The notes beneath the pieces are model-generated. The model was not told the DNA's origin, did no database searches, and saw only the letters and a list, made by a program, of their open reading frames with translations. Of a stretch of 64,000 nt of DNA, positions 25,850 through 36,799 are shown one piece after another. The stretch's first letter is position 1, and every line of letters starts with the position of its first letter. Position numbers and translations under genes: made by a program. Source of the DNA: Ustulina deusta (taxonomy: Eukaryota > Ascomycota > Sordariomycetes > Xylariales > Xylariaceae). Location: contig JAJNNX010000002.1 of the NCBI GenBank assembly GCA_023159155.1, forward strand, positions 1,860,001 through 1,924,000. Reading direction: 5' to 3'.

Positions 25850-26386
25850 TCAAATGGGAATACGACAGCAGCGCCTCGAGCAATTTGGCAAGGCACAGAA
25901 ACCCTTGATGCGAATGAGCCGATGCCGCTGTTTGCGGCGATAGTGTCGCCGCCGTCCGCGATCCTGCCTAGCCTCCCAATGAGGCTGACCTGGCCGTCTT
26001 TTGTGTCTAATCGACCTCCTTCCCCGTTGTACTAGGTGTTTACTAGCACATTCTGAACCGCTAGTCCGGGGTAGACCTTGGTATTCTATCCCCTCCATGA
26101 GATCTGGGGATGAAGGCTGGCTCCCATCAGCCATCGTGATGTCCATCGATTTATCTGTAATGGAGGCGAACTTTATGAAGGCTTGGCCGTATATTTCTGT
26201 GTTTTGCGTTAGCTTAAGGGGGTAGGTAAACAACTTTCCCGATGCTATAAGTCCTACCTGTGCTATGCCCCTCGACAACTGGTACCCGTAGCCATTCCGC
26301 AGTGTCGAGATCTTTTTGCTATCAGCAGCAAAGGGATAAAGGTTCTGTTGCGGCAAAAACAAGGTTGCTCGTGCCTTGTCAGCCAT
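25850..26386 (-). CDS. Open frame of 178 codons, unrecognised
   Basis: The frame starts MADKARATLFLPQQNLYPF and stays open for 178 codons. The first two thirds look protein-like (YGQAFIKFASITDKSMDITM), while the last third is Arg/Cys-rich. A second frame over 25,800-26,030 also looks coding (SLIGRLGRIADGGDTIAANS), suggesting either an intron I could not place or a frameshift. It lies directly upstream of the dynamin GED fragment on the same strand, but I see no dynamin motif in it. It could be a small real gene, a broken one, or chance. Confidence 0.3.
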   Translation of the reverse strand: MADKARATLFLPQQNLYPFAADSKKISTLRNGYGYQLSRGIAQVGLIASGKLFTYPLKLTQNTEIYGQAFIKFASITDKSMDITMADGSQPSSPDLMEGIEYQGLPRTSGSECASKHLVQRGRRSIRHKRRPGQPHWEARQDRGRRRHYRRKQRHRLIRIKGFCALPNCSRRCCRIPI

Positions 26387-26849
26387 AGCAGGTTATATAC
26401 TCCGTGACAGGTTCTTAATTGGGAAACGGCCTTGCAGTAGCTGGGTGACTCACGTAGAGGCTCACGTTATCTGTATACCGTGTATTCGGCATCGCGATAG
26501 AAATCTCTAACATCGAAAGAGATGTAATTCCATAGAGGGGTAGCTCTCCGTGCCTTATTATACAATTTCGAGTGACTCACCCCCACCCATGTATGAAGGA
26601 CCGAACATTCATTGGAGAGCGTGGGGAGGACCTGTAATCCTGGAACTAAGCGATTGGTCTAGAAAAATGAGTCGAGTTCATCTCCTGGATCAAGGCGGCC
26701 GGGGTTAGCCTGAAGGTGTCAACAGACCTATTGCAATTTGGTACTCCAAGTCTATCTATCAACAGTCTTGCACCAGTGTACTCACTTCCCATCGGTTCGA
26801 CTCTCCGCTCTCTTCTCATTGATAGCTTAGGGGCCACCACTTGTAGTTT

Positions 26850-27102
26850 CCCCGTCATCTTGTCCCTGGGAAGATCTCAACCCCCCCCCTCGCCAGCCAA
26901 TCCATAACTTCTTATGAGGCCCTCTTGAAGCAAGGCACAGTAACGCGACCCCAAGCTGTGCAATGTTTAGTGCCCTAGACCATGCCCATCTTATACTGGT
27001 ATGTAGCAGATTCCTAACTGCGGTGCCAAACAACTGGCCCACGAACGTGCCGACCATGTACACGTCGTTGTGTGCCGTCGGGGCCGCTTTCGCGATAGCC
27101 AT
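26850..27102 (-). pseudogene. MFS transporter C-terminal fragment
   Basis: The frame contains DVYMVGTFVGQLFGTAVRN, a hydrophobic helix, and a closing CLASRGPHKKLWIGWRGG. This matches the order of the last two membrane helices and basic tail of a fungal major facilitator family I recall (YM(V/I)GTF.GQL.GTAVGN ... ARGP..K.WIGW+GG). The sequence before the first Met continues only in another frame, so the N-terminal ten helices are missing or frameshifted. It is interpreted as a gene remnant, part of the debris with the neighbouring dynamin and Fot1 fragments. Confidence 0.55.
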
Positions 27103-27389
27103 TCGGTTCGCTGGCCTGGCTGTTCACGGCAGGCAGGCACGCGTAACATAGTTCTAGAGAAAAACACAAAGAGATACCTTACAAGACCTGGAAGCGCCGA
27201 TCTAAGTATCGTTATAGCTATTTTTTGGCACTTGCTAGGCCCTATATCGTCTGCCATGCGCTACTTGGGGCAAGTCGAACTTGCTAGTTCTTAATAAATT
27301 TTTTCCCGTATTATTTTTGGCGTCTAATTCGATTATCGCTACGCTATTTACCAAAGATATTGTTAATTAGTTCTTGCCTGTATTTTTAA

Positions 27390-28743
27390 CCATTGGGTTT
27401 AGCAAGGGCCGACTGACCTACATAGGCTATAACCCTGTCGGCCTCTAGCTAGACTGGATATTTGATACTGTTAAAGCATTTATTCGGGCCCGATAGTAAC
27501 AAGAAAGAACATTCCGCTTGCCTAATATTGTATTATTGCTTATTTAGCCCAAGGTACCTAGCTATTTTTTATACGAATTTTTCATAGGCCCGAACACGCC
27601 TACATCCGAGGGCTGGAGTACATAGGAGGTATGTAACAGCAAATACAACACGTGTATCTTATTTAGATAACATTCCTACATCAAATCTGTTGTATAGTGG
27701 GCCTTTAAAGGACTATATACTAATAGTCGCTTCTCTAAATGGTTTTTAGGTGCTGTCCACTTTAAAAACACCACCCACAGCCAGTCCAGGGCCGATTTGT
27801 TAATTATCCAGGCCCTTGGGTAGCAGAAGAACTTCCATCTGTTGTACGGTCGCATATCTAAACGAAACTATTGTACCTGGAGGGCCTCTCCTTTGAATAT
27901 GACAAGGAGAGGCAAGTACTGGCCTGTTTGTTACGTCATACGACTGGGTCCTTGTCACATGACTTAGCCCCACTTATTCTGTACTGTAGCTTGACCTTTG
28001 CCCACAGAGGTCATGACAGAGATCTCTTCCTTTAGCAAGGCACATCCAGGTTCTGTTCAGATTGTTCTTTTTCGTGTGATACGTGGCCAGCACGTACTAC
28101 ACGATACAATACACTGATTGCAGCCCATTACACTGTTGCCGATATGCATTCAAGAAAAGTGGTCTATTTTTTTTTTACGTGGGCTGTTGTTTTTAAATTT
28201 GGTTATTTTCTAAGCTACCAAGTACTAACTTATTGGCCCCTCGACCTTCTATAATGCCAGATTTGTCAAAATTATACCTATTTTCTTACTTAATATCCTG
28301 GATAGTCGGCAAAGTAAGCTTTTTAAACTTGGCCCGAATGACTTGGCTAGTAGCACCGTTAACCCTTCTATAATCAATAGATCGCTTTTATATAGTTGTA
28401 TAAAAGGGGTTCTCTTTAAAAAACGGGCTACCCAACAGTGCCCAAGGGTAGGTGGCATGCCAGAAGCCTTCAGAATTACGACGGCGAATTCTCCTAGCTA
28501 GGAATGGGTCGGAGCTAAGCCTAGGGCTGATTGGGTAGCTACCCATTTGGCCAGGTGCTTCTCCTGGACTTCAGAAAGCTTATGCAGGTGCTGGTGTGCT
28601 ACTTTTTTCGGCTCCTTGCCAGCTATTCGGTCGGCCAAGGTTGTACGGGGTATTTCCCATTGCCGGGCAGCGTATCGTATACTAGCACCATCAGAAACAG
28701 CTGCTATGGCATTGAAAAGATCTTCTTTAGAATATTCGGGCAT
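27390..28743 (-). mobile_element. Decayed Fot1/pogo-type DNA transposon (DDE transposase remnant)
   Basis: On the minus strand, 28743-28498 encodes an N-terminal helix-turn-helix (MPEYSKEDLFNAIAAVSDGA; RQWEIPRTTLADRIAG; LSEVQEKHLAKWV) typical of Psq/CENP-B-type transposases. A TAG at about 28,498 interrupts it. The frame then resumes (WVARFLKRTP), shifts, and reads RRVNGATSQVIRAKFKKLTL. After another stop comes YNFDKSGIIEGRGANKLVLG, containing the first Asp of the catalytic triad. Further down, fragments resembling the LQPLDL/..RAY and ATGLWP.S.AKP regions of Fot1 proteins persist to about 27,390. Several stops and at least one frameshift make it inactive. I could not identify terminal inverted repeats or a TA duplication with confidence. 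Many CAG-to-TAG type stops would fit RIP or simple decay. Confidence 0.8.
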
Positions 28744-29344
28744 TTAAGAGTATTCTGGTGGAAGAACGAAGAAATTTGACCTAGAAATGGTGGTGGTAGG
28801 ATTATTTAGTGTCAATATTATTCAAAGCATTGGGCCTTTCCTTACTGGTCTCCGGCCTGGCCATAACCAGACGTCATTTCGAGGCCTTTCGGTCATTGCC
28901 GTGGCATCTTTGTTAGCGACGAGTTAAATAGTAGGGTTGTGAGTATACGGGTTTTTATGTCAAGTCTTTGGGATATAGTGCCCATCAGCATTGTAACGCC
29001 GACGTATACTGATAAGGGTTACAGTCCCAAGATTTTTGTCGATTGAATGTCGAGGATCGGCTGAGCCTATCGTGTCACATTTGTGGCATGAGTCACCTCA
29101 GCTACGTATACGTTCTGCGTCGCGGTCGCGAGTGTTGATATACGTGTGCAGTGAGCAGATTATACTAATCAAGAAACATGATTCTGCCATTGCAAGCACT
29201 GCAGCCAAGTCCTTCCACTAATGGGGTTCAGTTGTATTACGTTTATTACGTAGATATATTTATCAAATATATGTGCCTAGTGTAAGACTCCAAGCAAGTG
29301 TTGTGCTGAGAGGTACTTCCATATGGTATGCTTTTCATGGGTAG
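28744..29344. other. Intergenic, no gene seen
   Basis: This is sequence between the Fot1 remnant and the inverted-repeat element. It may include the 5' end of the transposon, but no coding or structured feature was recognised. Confidence 0.45.
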
Positions 29345-29865
29345 TGTTATATTGCAATGTGGATAGCGAAGTTGTAGAAGAGATGGAGGTAATTGACATG
29401 ACACCACCGTGAGGGGTAATATATGGGCACTGTCCCTCGTACCTTCCCACACACCCAGCCCGTGCAGCAACCTCCAGCCTCGGATTTATGTGATTGGTTG
29501 TCGGTTGAGAAAGCTACCACAACTGTTTCAACTTATTTCCCCCTCATGCGTGACATGGACAATTGATAGAATTTTGTAGAAGCTACTTCAATTTTCACTC
29601 CTACGTGTTTGTCTCTATGCCATCTTAGCCGTGTGCAAGTCGGCTGTTTTAGCGCTCTGGCTACCCCTAATCTGTGCTTAATGCTTAAGCGTCGAGATTT
29701 TACATCACAGCTTAGAGTTATTTAAAAAGCAAAGGTTAACACAACGATTACAGACTACTGTGGGAAGGTACGAGGGACAGTGCCTATATATTACCCCTCA
29801 CGGTGGTGTCATGTTAATTACCTCCATTTTTTCTATAACTTTGCTATCTATATTGCAATATAACA
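29345..29865. mobile_element. 521-bp element bounded by 107-bp inverted repeats
   Basis: The segment 29345-29451 is the reverse complement of 29759-29865 with a handful of mismatches; both arms are 107 bp. The outer ends read TGTTATATTGCAAT and the inner ends GTGGGAAGGTACGAGG. The 307-bp spacer has no coding frame of note. This is the architecture of a foldback or MITE-like element, or of two head-to-head copies of one repeat. A third, partial copy (GTGGGAAGGTACGAGGGACA...) lies at 30495-30541. Confidence 0.75.
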
Positions 29866-30494
29866 ATTGGTGAGAGCTACGCAGCTTTTGATTTTCCTCC
29901 TGCGTGGCATACTTTTTGGTTTTTTTACTGCGGCATATATACAGATTGTTAATTATTTCCGTTTTGGCACTATTATCTGTTAATTATAATGGAGAAATCT
30001 ACGTGTTGAAGAATCTCTTGCGGCTTGTAGCATTCGGCTTGCTGTTTACTTCCCGTAGAAGATATAGAATACAGAAAATCTACTGTTTAGACCGGAGAAA
30101 ATCCTTTTGCGTACGGCTTGAGCATTCGGCTCGCCGATTCTTTTCCTAACTCCAAAGTCGGAGATACATAGATCCCCTTTTTGTTACTTGATTTATTAGA
30201 TTAACTACGGTTAACGAATACGGAAGATTACTTGATTGAAGCTGTGGTTGAACAGTCGAATGGTCTAAAGCTACGTATATATTCTGGATTGCCTTTGATT
30301 GATTTGCTCTTGATTAATGTGGTTATTGTGGTTTTTGGGACCGGATATGAGGGTTGGGCACGGGTTCGCTGGCTGTTGGGCATATTGACAGAATATGGAA
30401 AGATTTGTTCGAATGGTTAAAATGGAGATTTTTTGCGATATTGAGGTCTGGTTTTACCTTTGGCGGTGCTTGTGGTGAGGGAGGTTTGGCCGAT

Positions 30495-30541
30495 TGTGGG
30501 AAGGTACGAGGGACAGTGCTTATATATTACCTCTCACGGTG
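30495..30541 (+). repeat. Partial third copy of the 107-bp repeat
   Basis: About 47 bp match the inner part of the arm at 29759 onward (GTGGGAAGGTACGAGGGACA, then an AT stretch and CTCTCACGGTG) with about two or three differences. The match stops abruptly at 30541, so it is a truncated copy. Confidence 0.75.
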
Positions 30542-32266
30542 TCCTCTGCGCAATCGCCCCGCCACATACTGAGTCGAGCCAGCCCCTATATAAAATATGT
30601 AATTAGTCGGCGTTGCTTCCAAGATCAAAGCGAGAAGAAAACGTCGGAAGAATGGTAGCATACGAAAAATATATCTATGGTAGTGGTAAGACAGTTGACC
30701 AAGGAAACTAGGCGAAAGATGAGACTCTTTGAAATCCGTACTAGGACTGGCGGAATTCTCGACAAATGCACCCCGTGTATAGCCCTATAGTAAGACGCTC
30801 CAGCCCGTCATTCATTGCTTCTTATACTTAGGCCTCAGGCTTCCTTCCTTTTCCTCCTTCTATAACGGTCATAGGAAAAAGGCTTACTAGCTGGTCATTA
30901 GACTTATAGGCCCGTGGTGACTTGTATGCTAATCCGAAGGTGTATGGAATAGGATCTGATCTGTCTAGACTTGACTTATTCTCTAAATTGCGCATGCAAA
31001 TGTTGAAGAGTTGGTATGGAGGCCTCTAGGACTGGAGGTTTTGGGGTCCGAAAATAGACTCCCCTATATTACATGACGTATAAGACTATAGTTTAGTGCG
31101 GCCGACTGTCTCACTTATGCATCACAATAACATAATTCCTATCCTCTCCAAGCTGCCTTCCAAGCTATCGATGTATCCCCGATTAATTCTAAGCTTTTTA
31201 TCTACAGCTGAGATGACCATTGCGGTTTCGTGCAGATTTGCGAGTTTGAACCGTGAAGAAGTATAGACAGTTCGCAGAGGAATAATGTGGTAGTTTTGAT
31301 AATCAGGCAGTTGTATTCGACGATAGCTGATGGCAAGGATTCACCATCCCTCTGTGTCCGAGAGCTGGGTATCTCTAAAAATCGGCTAGAAAACAGGAAA
31401 TATGCATTGTGCGTTCCATTCATTTTATCCAGAACCTGTCTGATCCTCTATCCAGGCCCACGGAAAGTTACGTACCTCTCGGAACGGCAAAGTCCCCGAC
31501 GTAACATTCCATCTTTGGAAGTGACTAGCTGATGTTAGAAGTCTACTCGCCTGGCACACCAGGGGGTGAGCTGGGATACTTGCTCTCGTGTATCCTAGTC
31601 CGTATGTTGAACGAGGGGACAGTCGTGATTTCCCGACTGGCGACTGTTAATCCCCTGTCAACGCCGAAGCCGACTGTTCGGTACACACCAAAGATATGAT
31701 TGGCGATTTGTTTCCGTAACCAAACAGAAACTTGGCATTAATGATACGAGTGTACCTCCGACACTCACATTCTATGATTATAGGTGGTAATGCAGGTAGT
31801 GAATAAACTGCAGTATCTTGTTTAAACCAAGCTTGGCTTGTTTCGAGAATACCTTACTCCTCTTAGAGCATTCGTTATAATATGTGAAGTCTGCGTCTAC
31901 TATGTTACTGCCAGGGGTGAATATCCCAGAGTGGGGGTGAGTCATAGGTAGGTCACTAGCAGGTAGAAGTGTATAGGTAAAGGCTCAATATCATTGATTC
32001 CTGACCCCCTCCCTCCCGATATTTTGGGGGGGAAGTCAGTCCTTTATTGAATGGTTCTGCAGGGTTTAGGGACCCACCGCACAACTTACCCTTCTACAAC
32101 ATCACAATCATAGGCGCACACACAACAAATACGCAGCAAATTCGTCCCGCCCGCCGCCCTAATTACTAAGGTTGAAGAACTGGAAAAAGCAGTAATAAAG
32201 GATTTTTAGGGGTTAAATTTTGTTATTTTAATGCGTTGTTTTTTATTTGCTTTATATTTTAGCAGT
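30542..32266. other. Intergenic accessory sequence
   Basis: No supported gene. Short frames at 31202-31532 on both strands lack motifs. Near 32,160-32,215 the plus strand can be read as a short coiled coil (KVEELEKAVIKDF, then a stop), reminiscent of transposase C-termini but too short to call. Confidence 0.4.
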
Positions 32267-32380
32267 GGGCAGTTTACGACTAGCTTTCGAGGCAGCAATA
32301 CATCGAACTCTCTATTAGCGCTCTAATAGCAGCCTCGATCCGAAAGCTAGCCGAAAAAGGCTCACGCTCCCCCCAATACA
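32267..32380. repeat. 114-bp inverted repeat, left copy
   Basis: It begins GGGCAGTTTACGACTAGC and ends CCCCCCAATACA. It is the reverse complement of 38684-38797 with three mismatches over 114 bp (about 97%). The repeat itself folds: CTAGCTTTCG near its start pairs with CGAAAGCTAG near its end, and TATTAGCGCTCTAATA lies in the middle. No target-site duplication was evident at its outer edge. Confidence 0.9.
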
Positions 32381-32780
32381 TGCGTACCCCCTACTTGTGG
32401 AGTGCCCTATTATGTGCTGTAGAATAGACATATCCTATGGTACAGACCCACAGGGTAGCTTCTACCCTCCAGTGACCCTGGTCCCTGATAGTTACGGAGG
32501 GATGTGGAAAATTTTAACCCATAACTTAACGTGATAGCAAATGAAGCTAAACTATGGCGTTTGTGTTTTACGAAAGAAAGTAGAAAACACCGGAATTTAA
32601 TGTGAGGATGGCCAATCGCTCAATTGATTTGAGTGTGCGTAAATGAGTGAAAATCGAAGATGAAAATAACCAATTTAGTGATCTTGAAACCCAACACATC
32701 CCCCCTGAACTTCCATCACACCCGATTACGTACAGTTGCGTCCATATAGCCCGCGCCTTATGAAAGCTCATAGGAGCGAA

Positions 32781-33220
32781 CTAGCACTGCCATTCCTGTG
32801 TGATCTCGGCGTCCCCAGAGCAATTGATGTCCTCCCCCGCGAATTTGCAGTTGATGTTGAACTGGCCGTTGCGTAACAGCGTGAGGCCAGCCCCACCGCA
32901 GCCCGCGAATCTAAACGGTCCGTTGTTGCCATCAACGTAGAAGTCGCGGTCGCAAGGGATCTCACTGGCGGGCGAGACGTTTGCGAAGCCAGAGCAGATG
33001 TCGGGTGTGCCGTTGGTCCTAGATTTCAGGTGTCAGTCTGAAAACAAACTAGTAGTGAGTAACTACCTAGGAGCCGTCGTCAAAAGAAAATAGGTGGGAA
33101 GACATACCAGGCGACTTTGGTCTGGGCGCCGTCAATACCAGTGCGGGTTCCGAGGTAAACGGTGGCGTTGACGGAGGTGGCAAGGGCCGCGACGATGAAG
33201 GTGGCGAGAGAGAACTGCAT
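32781..33220 (-). CDS. Small secreted cysteine-rich protein (effector-like)
   Basis: Two exons, 33220-33108 and 33018-32781, with a GTATGT...CTAG intron and matching phase, give 116 residues. A typical signal peptide (MQFSLATFIVAALATSVNA) is followed by a mature chain of about 97 residues. This has six cysteines at 46, 60, 78, 95, 104 and 116; the last residue is Cys. Six cysteines suggest three disulfides. The chain is Asn/Gly-rich (DGNNGPFRFAGCGGAG) and has no domain I can name. Small size, a signal peptide and paired cysteines are the usual marks of fungal secreted effectors or antimicrobial proteins, but this is inference only. A TATAAAG lies on the coding strand at 33414-33408, about 190 bp before the ATG. 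It sits in transposon-rich DNA between two 114-bp inverted repeats. Confidence 0.83.
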
Positions 33221-33407
33221 TTTGTTTGTTGAAGGGGATGAGCTGGGAAATTGTCAGTAAGGGCTGATAGCCGGTGCTGTGGCCGAACCTACAAACGGTT
33301 GAATATTTCTTGAGAGTAGTGTTGCTGGATTGGTGTGTGGAGGATTGTATGGTTTGAGACCTGAGCTGATGATGAGAAGAAAGCTCGACACGAGTGAAGT
33401 GGTCTGA

Positions 33408-33414
33408 CTTTATA
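33408..33414 (-). promoter_or_regulatory. Putative TATA box of the secreted protein gene
   Basis: TATAAAG on the minus strand lies about 190 bp upstream of the ATG at 33220. The position is compatible with a leader of about 150 nt. It is weak evidence by itself. Confidence 0.4.
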
Positions 33415-35682
33415 CTCAGAGTCCGCGCCTCCAGAGAGTGTTCTCTCACACTGCCGTCGTATGAACACCTGTCCTACAGTCGTATCGTCAGTGCACCATA
33501 GAGCGGACCCCGAGTTGGCCAATCTTGCAACTGTGACCGCATAAGGAGGATTGGATCCGTGGTCTGGATAAATTTGGTTGACGATGCATATTCCGCCCCT
33601 TACTCAACCAGACGAAGTCAAACTCCTACATAAAGCGTCCAGGTAAATCAAAAATAAGCTGACCTACCGCCTCGCGGGCCATCTTGACTATATGGGTTTT
33701 GCATACTGTCACAAATAGCCAAGTTCACATGCCAGATACAATAGTAATTGTCTTGGTAGTAGGCCTCATCCAAGACCAAAGTTCCCGTATATAGGTGGCC
33801 CACGAGGCTGTAGCTTATCAACCTTCTGTGATATCGGGTCCTAATAACATGTTTCTATGAGATTATAGAGTTATTACAGAGTAATGGATCGTATCAATCG
33901 CAATTCGTATTCATAAGAGATATTTCGGCAGCACATACATAACCAGCGAACCATCCGGCAAGATAGAGCGGGAGAGAAGAGGAAAACGAGGGAGGTAGTG
34001 GGGGAGGTTTGGGGGTTGTGTGTGTTTAATTCAAAATGCAGGCTGCGTACTACTGTTACTAACTCTCTACATTAGACCTTCTCCTCTTCCTTTCTCGATT
34101 ACTCACCAAATATTTCAAACATAACCATTGATTTCTTATTGCTCTCTCTCCCTTGCAGCATAAGGCCTACTAGGTCGCCAATTACAAAGGGACTCTTAAA
34201 AAAATCCATAGCTATTTAAAGCTCTGTTATTGAGGGCTTGTAATTAGTGCTCATCAGCCAAATCCCGAATTCTGTCGGTGCCAATGCGGTCACGGCCCCT
34301 TCGTAAATGCCAGTAACTTGGGGGCAGTCGAGAAGGCTGATCGCGGCAATGATCAACGGACCCCTCCTTTACATATACGAAGTGTTTCATTCTGCGGCAA
34401 GCGGGTCTAATTCGCTTTCAATAATGTCGGGGGAAAAGGCCTGATCTCGCTTACGTAGCGGCTGTTTCGGAGGCTACTACGGTAGTTTTCAACATCTCCA
34501 CCGGTTCGTTTTTTTGATCTAGGAAAGCTCTAACGCCTATCTTGATAATCTTTTGCGGCCTCACTTTCAATAGGTGGTGCGAAGAGAATATCAATACATG
34601 TAATATACTACCTATAGGACAGCCCTGCACTCTTCTTCGTCTTCTAAACAGACCTACTGTTGGAAATAAGAGATCAACAACCGCGGTTTTCCCGAGTAAT
34701 TGTCATAAGATAGGGGGTCGGCATGGCCAAATGCACTCACATCAGCCTTGAAGTTCCATATCAAAGTTGTTGTGGTTGTGTTGAGCAGTGTGCGATGAAC
34801 GGAATAGGCAGAGGAATTCCCACTCCATGCTAAATCGGGAGTGTAATCCCCGATTGAATCACGGGAGCCCACTTATACCGAGCTCCGTAACAGCCGTCAA
34901 ACACGATGCCGTACTGATTGCTCGGGCACCCGTGCAGCACAGGATATGTTACCTCGGCACCAACATTTAGAATCACCAGTGTTCAGTACTAAGAGAGTAG
35001 CAGGATGGATTTGCGCCATGGGCACTTCCGCCGCAACCGTTCATCAGAACATACGCCGTCAAAAGACCCGCGGGCCGCAAGATTCTTCTGCTGTTGGCTT
35101 GAACACGGAGACGAACCGCTCAGCTTGAGGGTTCGTTGGCAGCAGCTCCGGCAGTCTAGAGGGAAGATGTAGCGTCAATAAAGCCGGCTAAAGGCTGAAG
35201 TACAAGCCGCTGTATTTTCCGTAGTCAGTAGTTGGTAGTCATTGCTGCGATGAACATCATTTGCTGTGTAATGCAAGAGTGATGGTGTGACCCCGCCACC
35301 CTCTTAGCCTGCATACCTTACATCAGCCCTAGGAACACGTCATCTTGTCCAAATTTTATGGGGTTACGATCACGTGAAAAACTCCGGCTATAATACCGTG
35401 ACTTCCAAGGTTGTTACAAAGGCCTCTGCTGAATCATTGTCGCGGTACCGCGGTTCCAACTAGTTCTGCCTCCTCTGACCGCCCTCTTGTTCCACCTAGG
35501 TACCTGACAGCAAGAAGGCCCCATGTGCACATTATCGATAGCTTATCAATGATAACAATCCCCCACCAATTTTTAACTAATCCAAAAAATAATTGCGCTC
35601 CGTCCCGCTGCTACCCACCCAAGCCCAGCATCAAACACCAGCATCACCACCAGCATCACCATCACCATTACAGACAAGCAAG
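33415..35682. other. Interval between secreted protein gene and uL14 gene
   Basis: No intact gene is supported over about 2.3 kb. A minus-strand frame at 34654-34872 looks somewhat protein-like (DLAWSGNSSAYSVHRTLL; NFKADVSAFGHADPLSY), and nearby frames 34,880-35,130 contain short protein-like stretches interrupted by stops. A degraded gene is possible, but I do not recognise it. The last 300 bases (CACCACCAGCATCACC repeats near 35,640) lead into the uL14 start. Confidence 0.4.
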
Positions 35683-36799
35683 ATGGCCAAACTATCGTAG
35701 GTGCTTTCTCTTACTCTTTTCTGTAGTCGATTGAATCCGGCTGGATACGAAGTCGATGATGCCAGGCCGAGCCATTCCCGGCCGCCTTCCCGCTCTCGCC
35801 TTGAGGTAGAAGCCTATGCTGACTCCAACATTACAGACGAGGCGCTCCTGGAGCCAAGCTGCGCATGACCAAAGGTCTTCCGGTGTACGTCCTCGCAAGC
35901 CCGTCTCGGCCGTTACTGTACTGACGAATCGACTAGCGGTGCCGTGATGAACTGCGTGCGTGACGAACTGTGACGATACGACAGAATGACACTGACGATT
36001 ACAGGCCGACAATTCTGGCGCGCGAAACCTTTATATCATCTCAGTTAAGGGCATCGGCGCTCGACTCAACCGTCTGCCTGCTGCAGGTGTAGGGTGTGTT
36101 CTCAATTTGTCCATATCGTTGCTTTTCTATATTGACTTCCTAGTGATATGGTAATGGCAACTGTCAAGAAGGTACGTTTCCCGACCCTTTTCTCTACCAG
36201 TCTTGTCTGCTAACTGAATACAGGGCAAGCCTGAATTGAGAAAGAAAGTCCATCCCGCTGTCATCGTTCGCCAGGTATTCCCCCCCCTTGACTTCGGCCC
36301 CAACCCGCTCAGACTAACATACCAAGTCAAAACCTTGGAAGCGTACCGATGGCGTATTCCTCTATTTCGAGGACAACGCTGGAGTGGTAAGTTACCGATT
36401 AGGTGGTCTTTAGTCTCGCCGTTTAGTGCTGACGCCGATTAGATCGTGAATGTGAAAGGCGAAATGAAAGGTTCAGCAATTGTGTGTACTACAAACAACT
36501 CATTTCATACCTCCATTGGAACCTTCTCCAGCATATGGTGAAAGTGGCGCGCTAACGTGTTTTGACTCGCCAGACTGGACCAGTCGGGAAGGTAAGTGGC
36601 GTTCAGTCGCTCTGCTGCTTGTTGTTTTCCTACTCCAAGCGTTCTCTTCATAATAATGCTAACACTTCAAACAGGAATCAGCAGAATTGTGGCCGGTATG
36701 TTGTCCACTACCCCCCAAACCCGTTTAGTCCTTTATATCCACCGAACCGAGACTGATCTGCCCTAGCGAGTTGCTTCGAATGCGGGAGTCGTCATGTAG
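35683..36799 (+). CDS. RPL23: 60S ribosomal protein uL14 (RPL23), eleven exons
   Basis: Exons are 35683-35696, 35837-35884, 35937-35955, 36005-36093, 36144-36171, 36224-36274, 36327-36386, 36443-36481, 36574-36591, 36675-36695 and 36767-36799. They give exactly 139 residues with all phases closing. Diagnostic stretches are [91 protein letters not shown] and ending [10 protein letters not shown]. uL14 sits at the subunit interface of the 60S near the GTPase-factor and eIF6 site. Ten introns in 420 coding nt, with exons down to 14, 18 and 19 nt, is extreme. The gene lies inside the 6.5-kb segment bounded by 114-bp inverted repeats. The protein looks intact, with only mild differences from family consensus. 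Yeast calls this gene RPL23A/B. Confidence 0.95.

Noticed and set aside
34654..34872. 72-codon minus-strand frame reminiscent of a secreted enzyme
   Set aside because: I cannot name the family, and flanking frames are interrupted by stops, so it is mentioned only within the intergenic entry.
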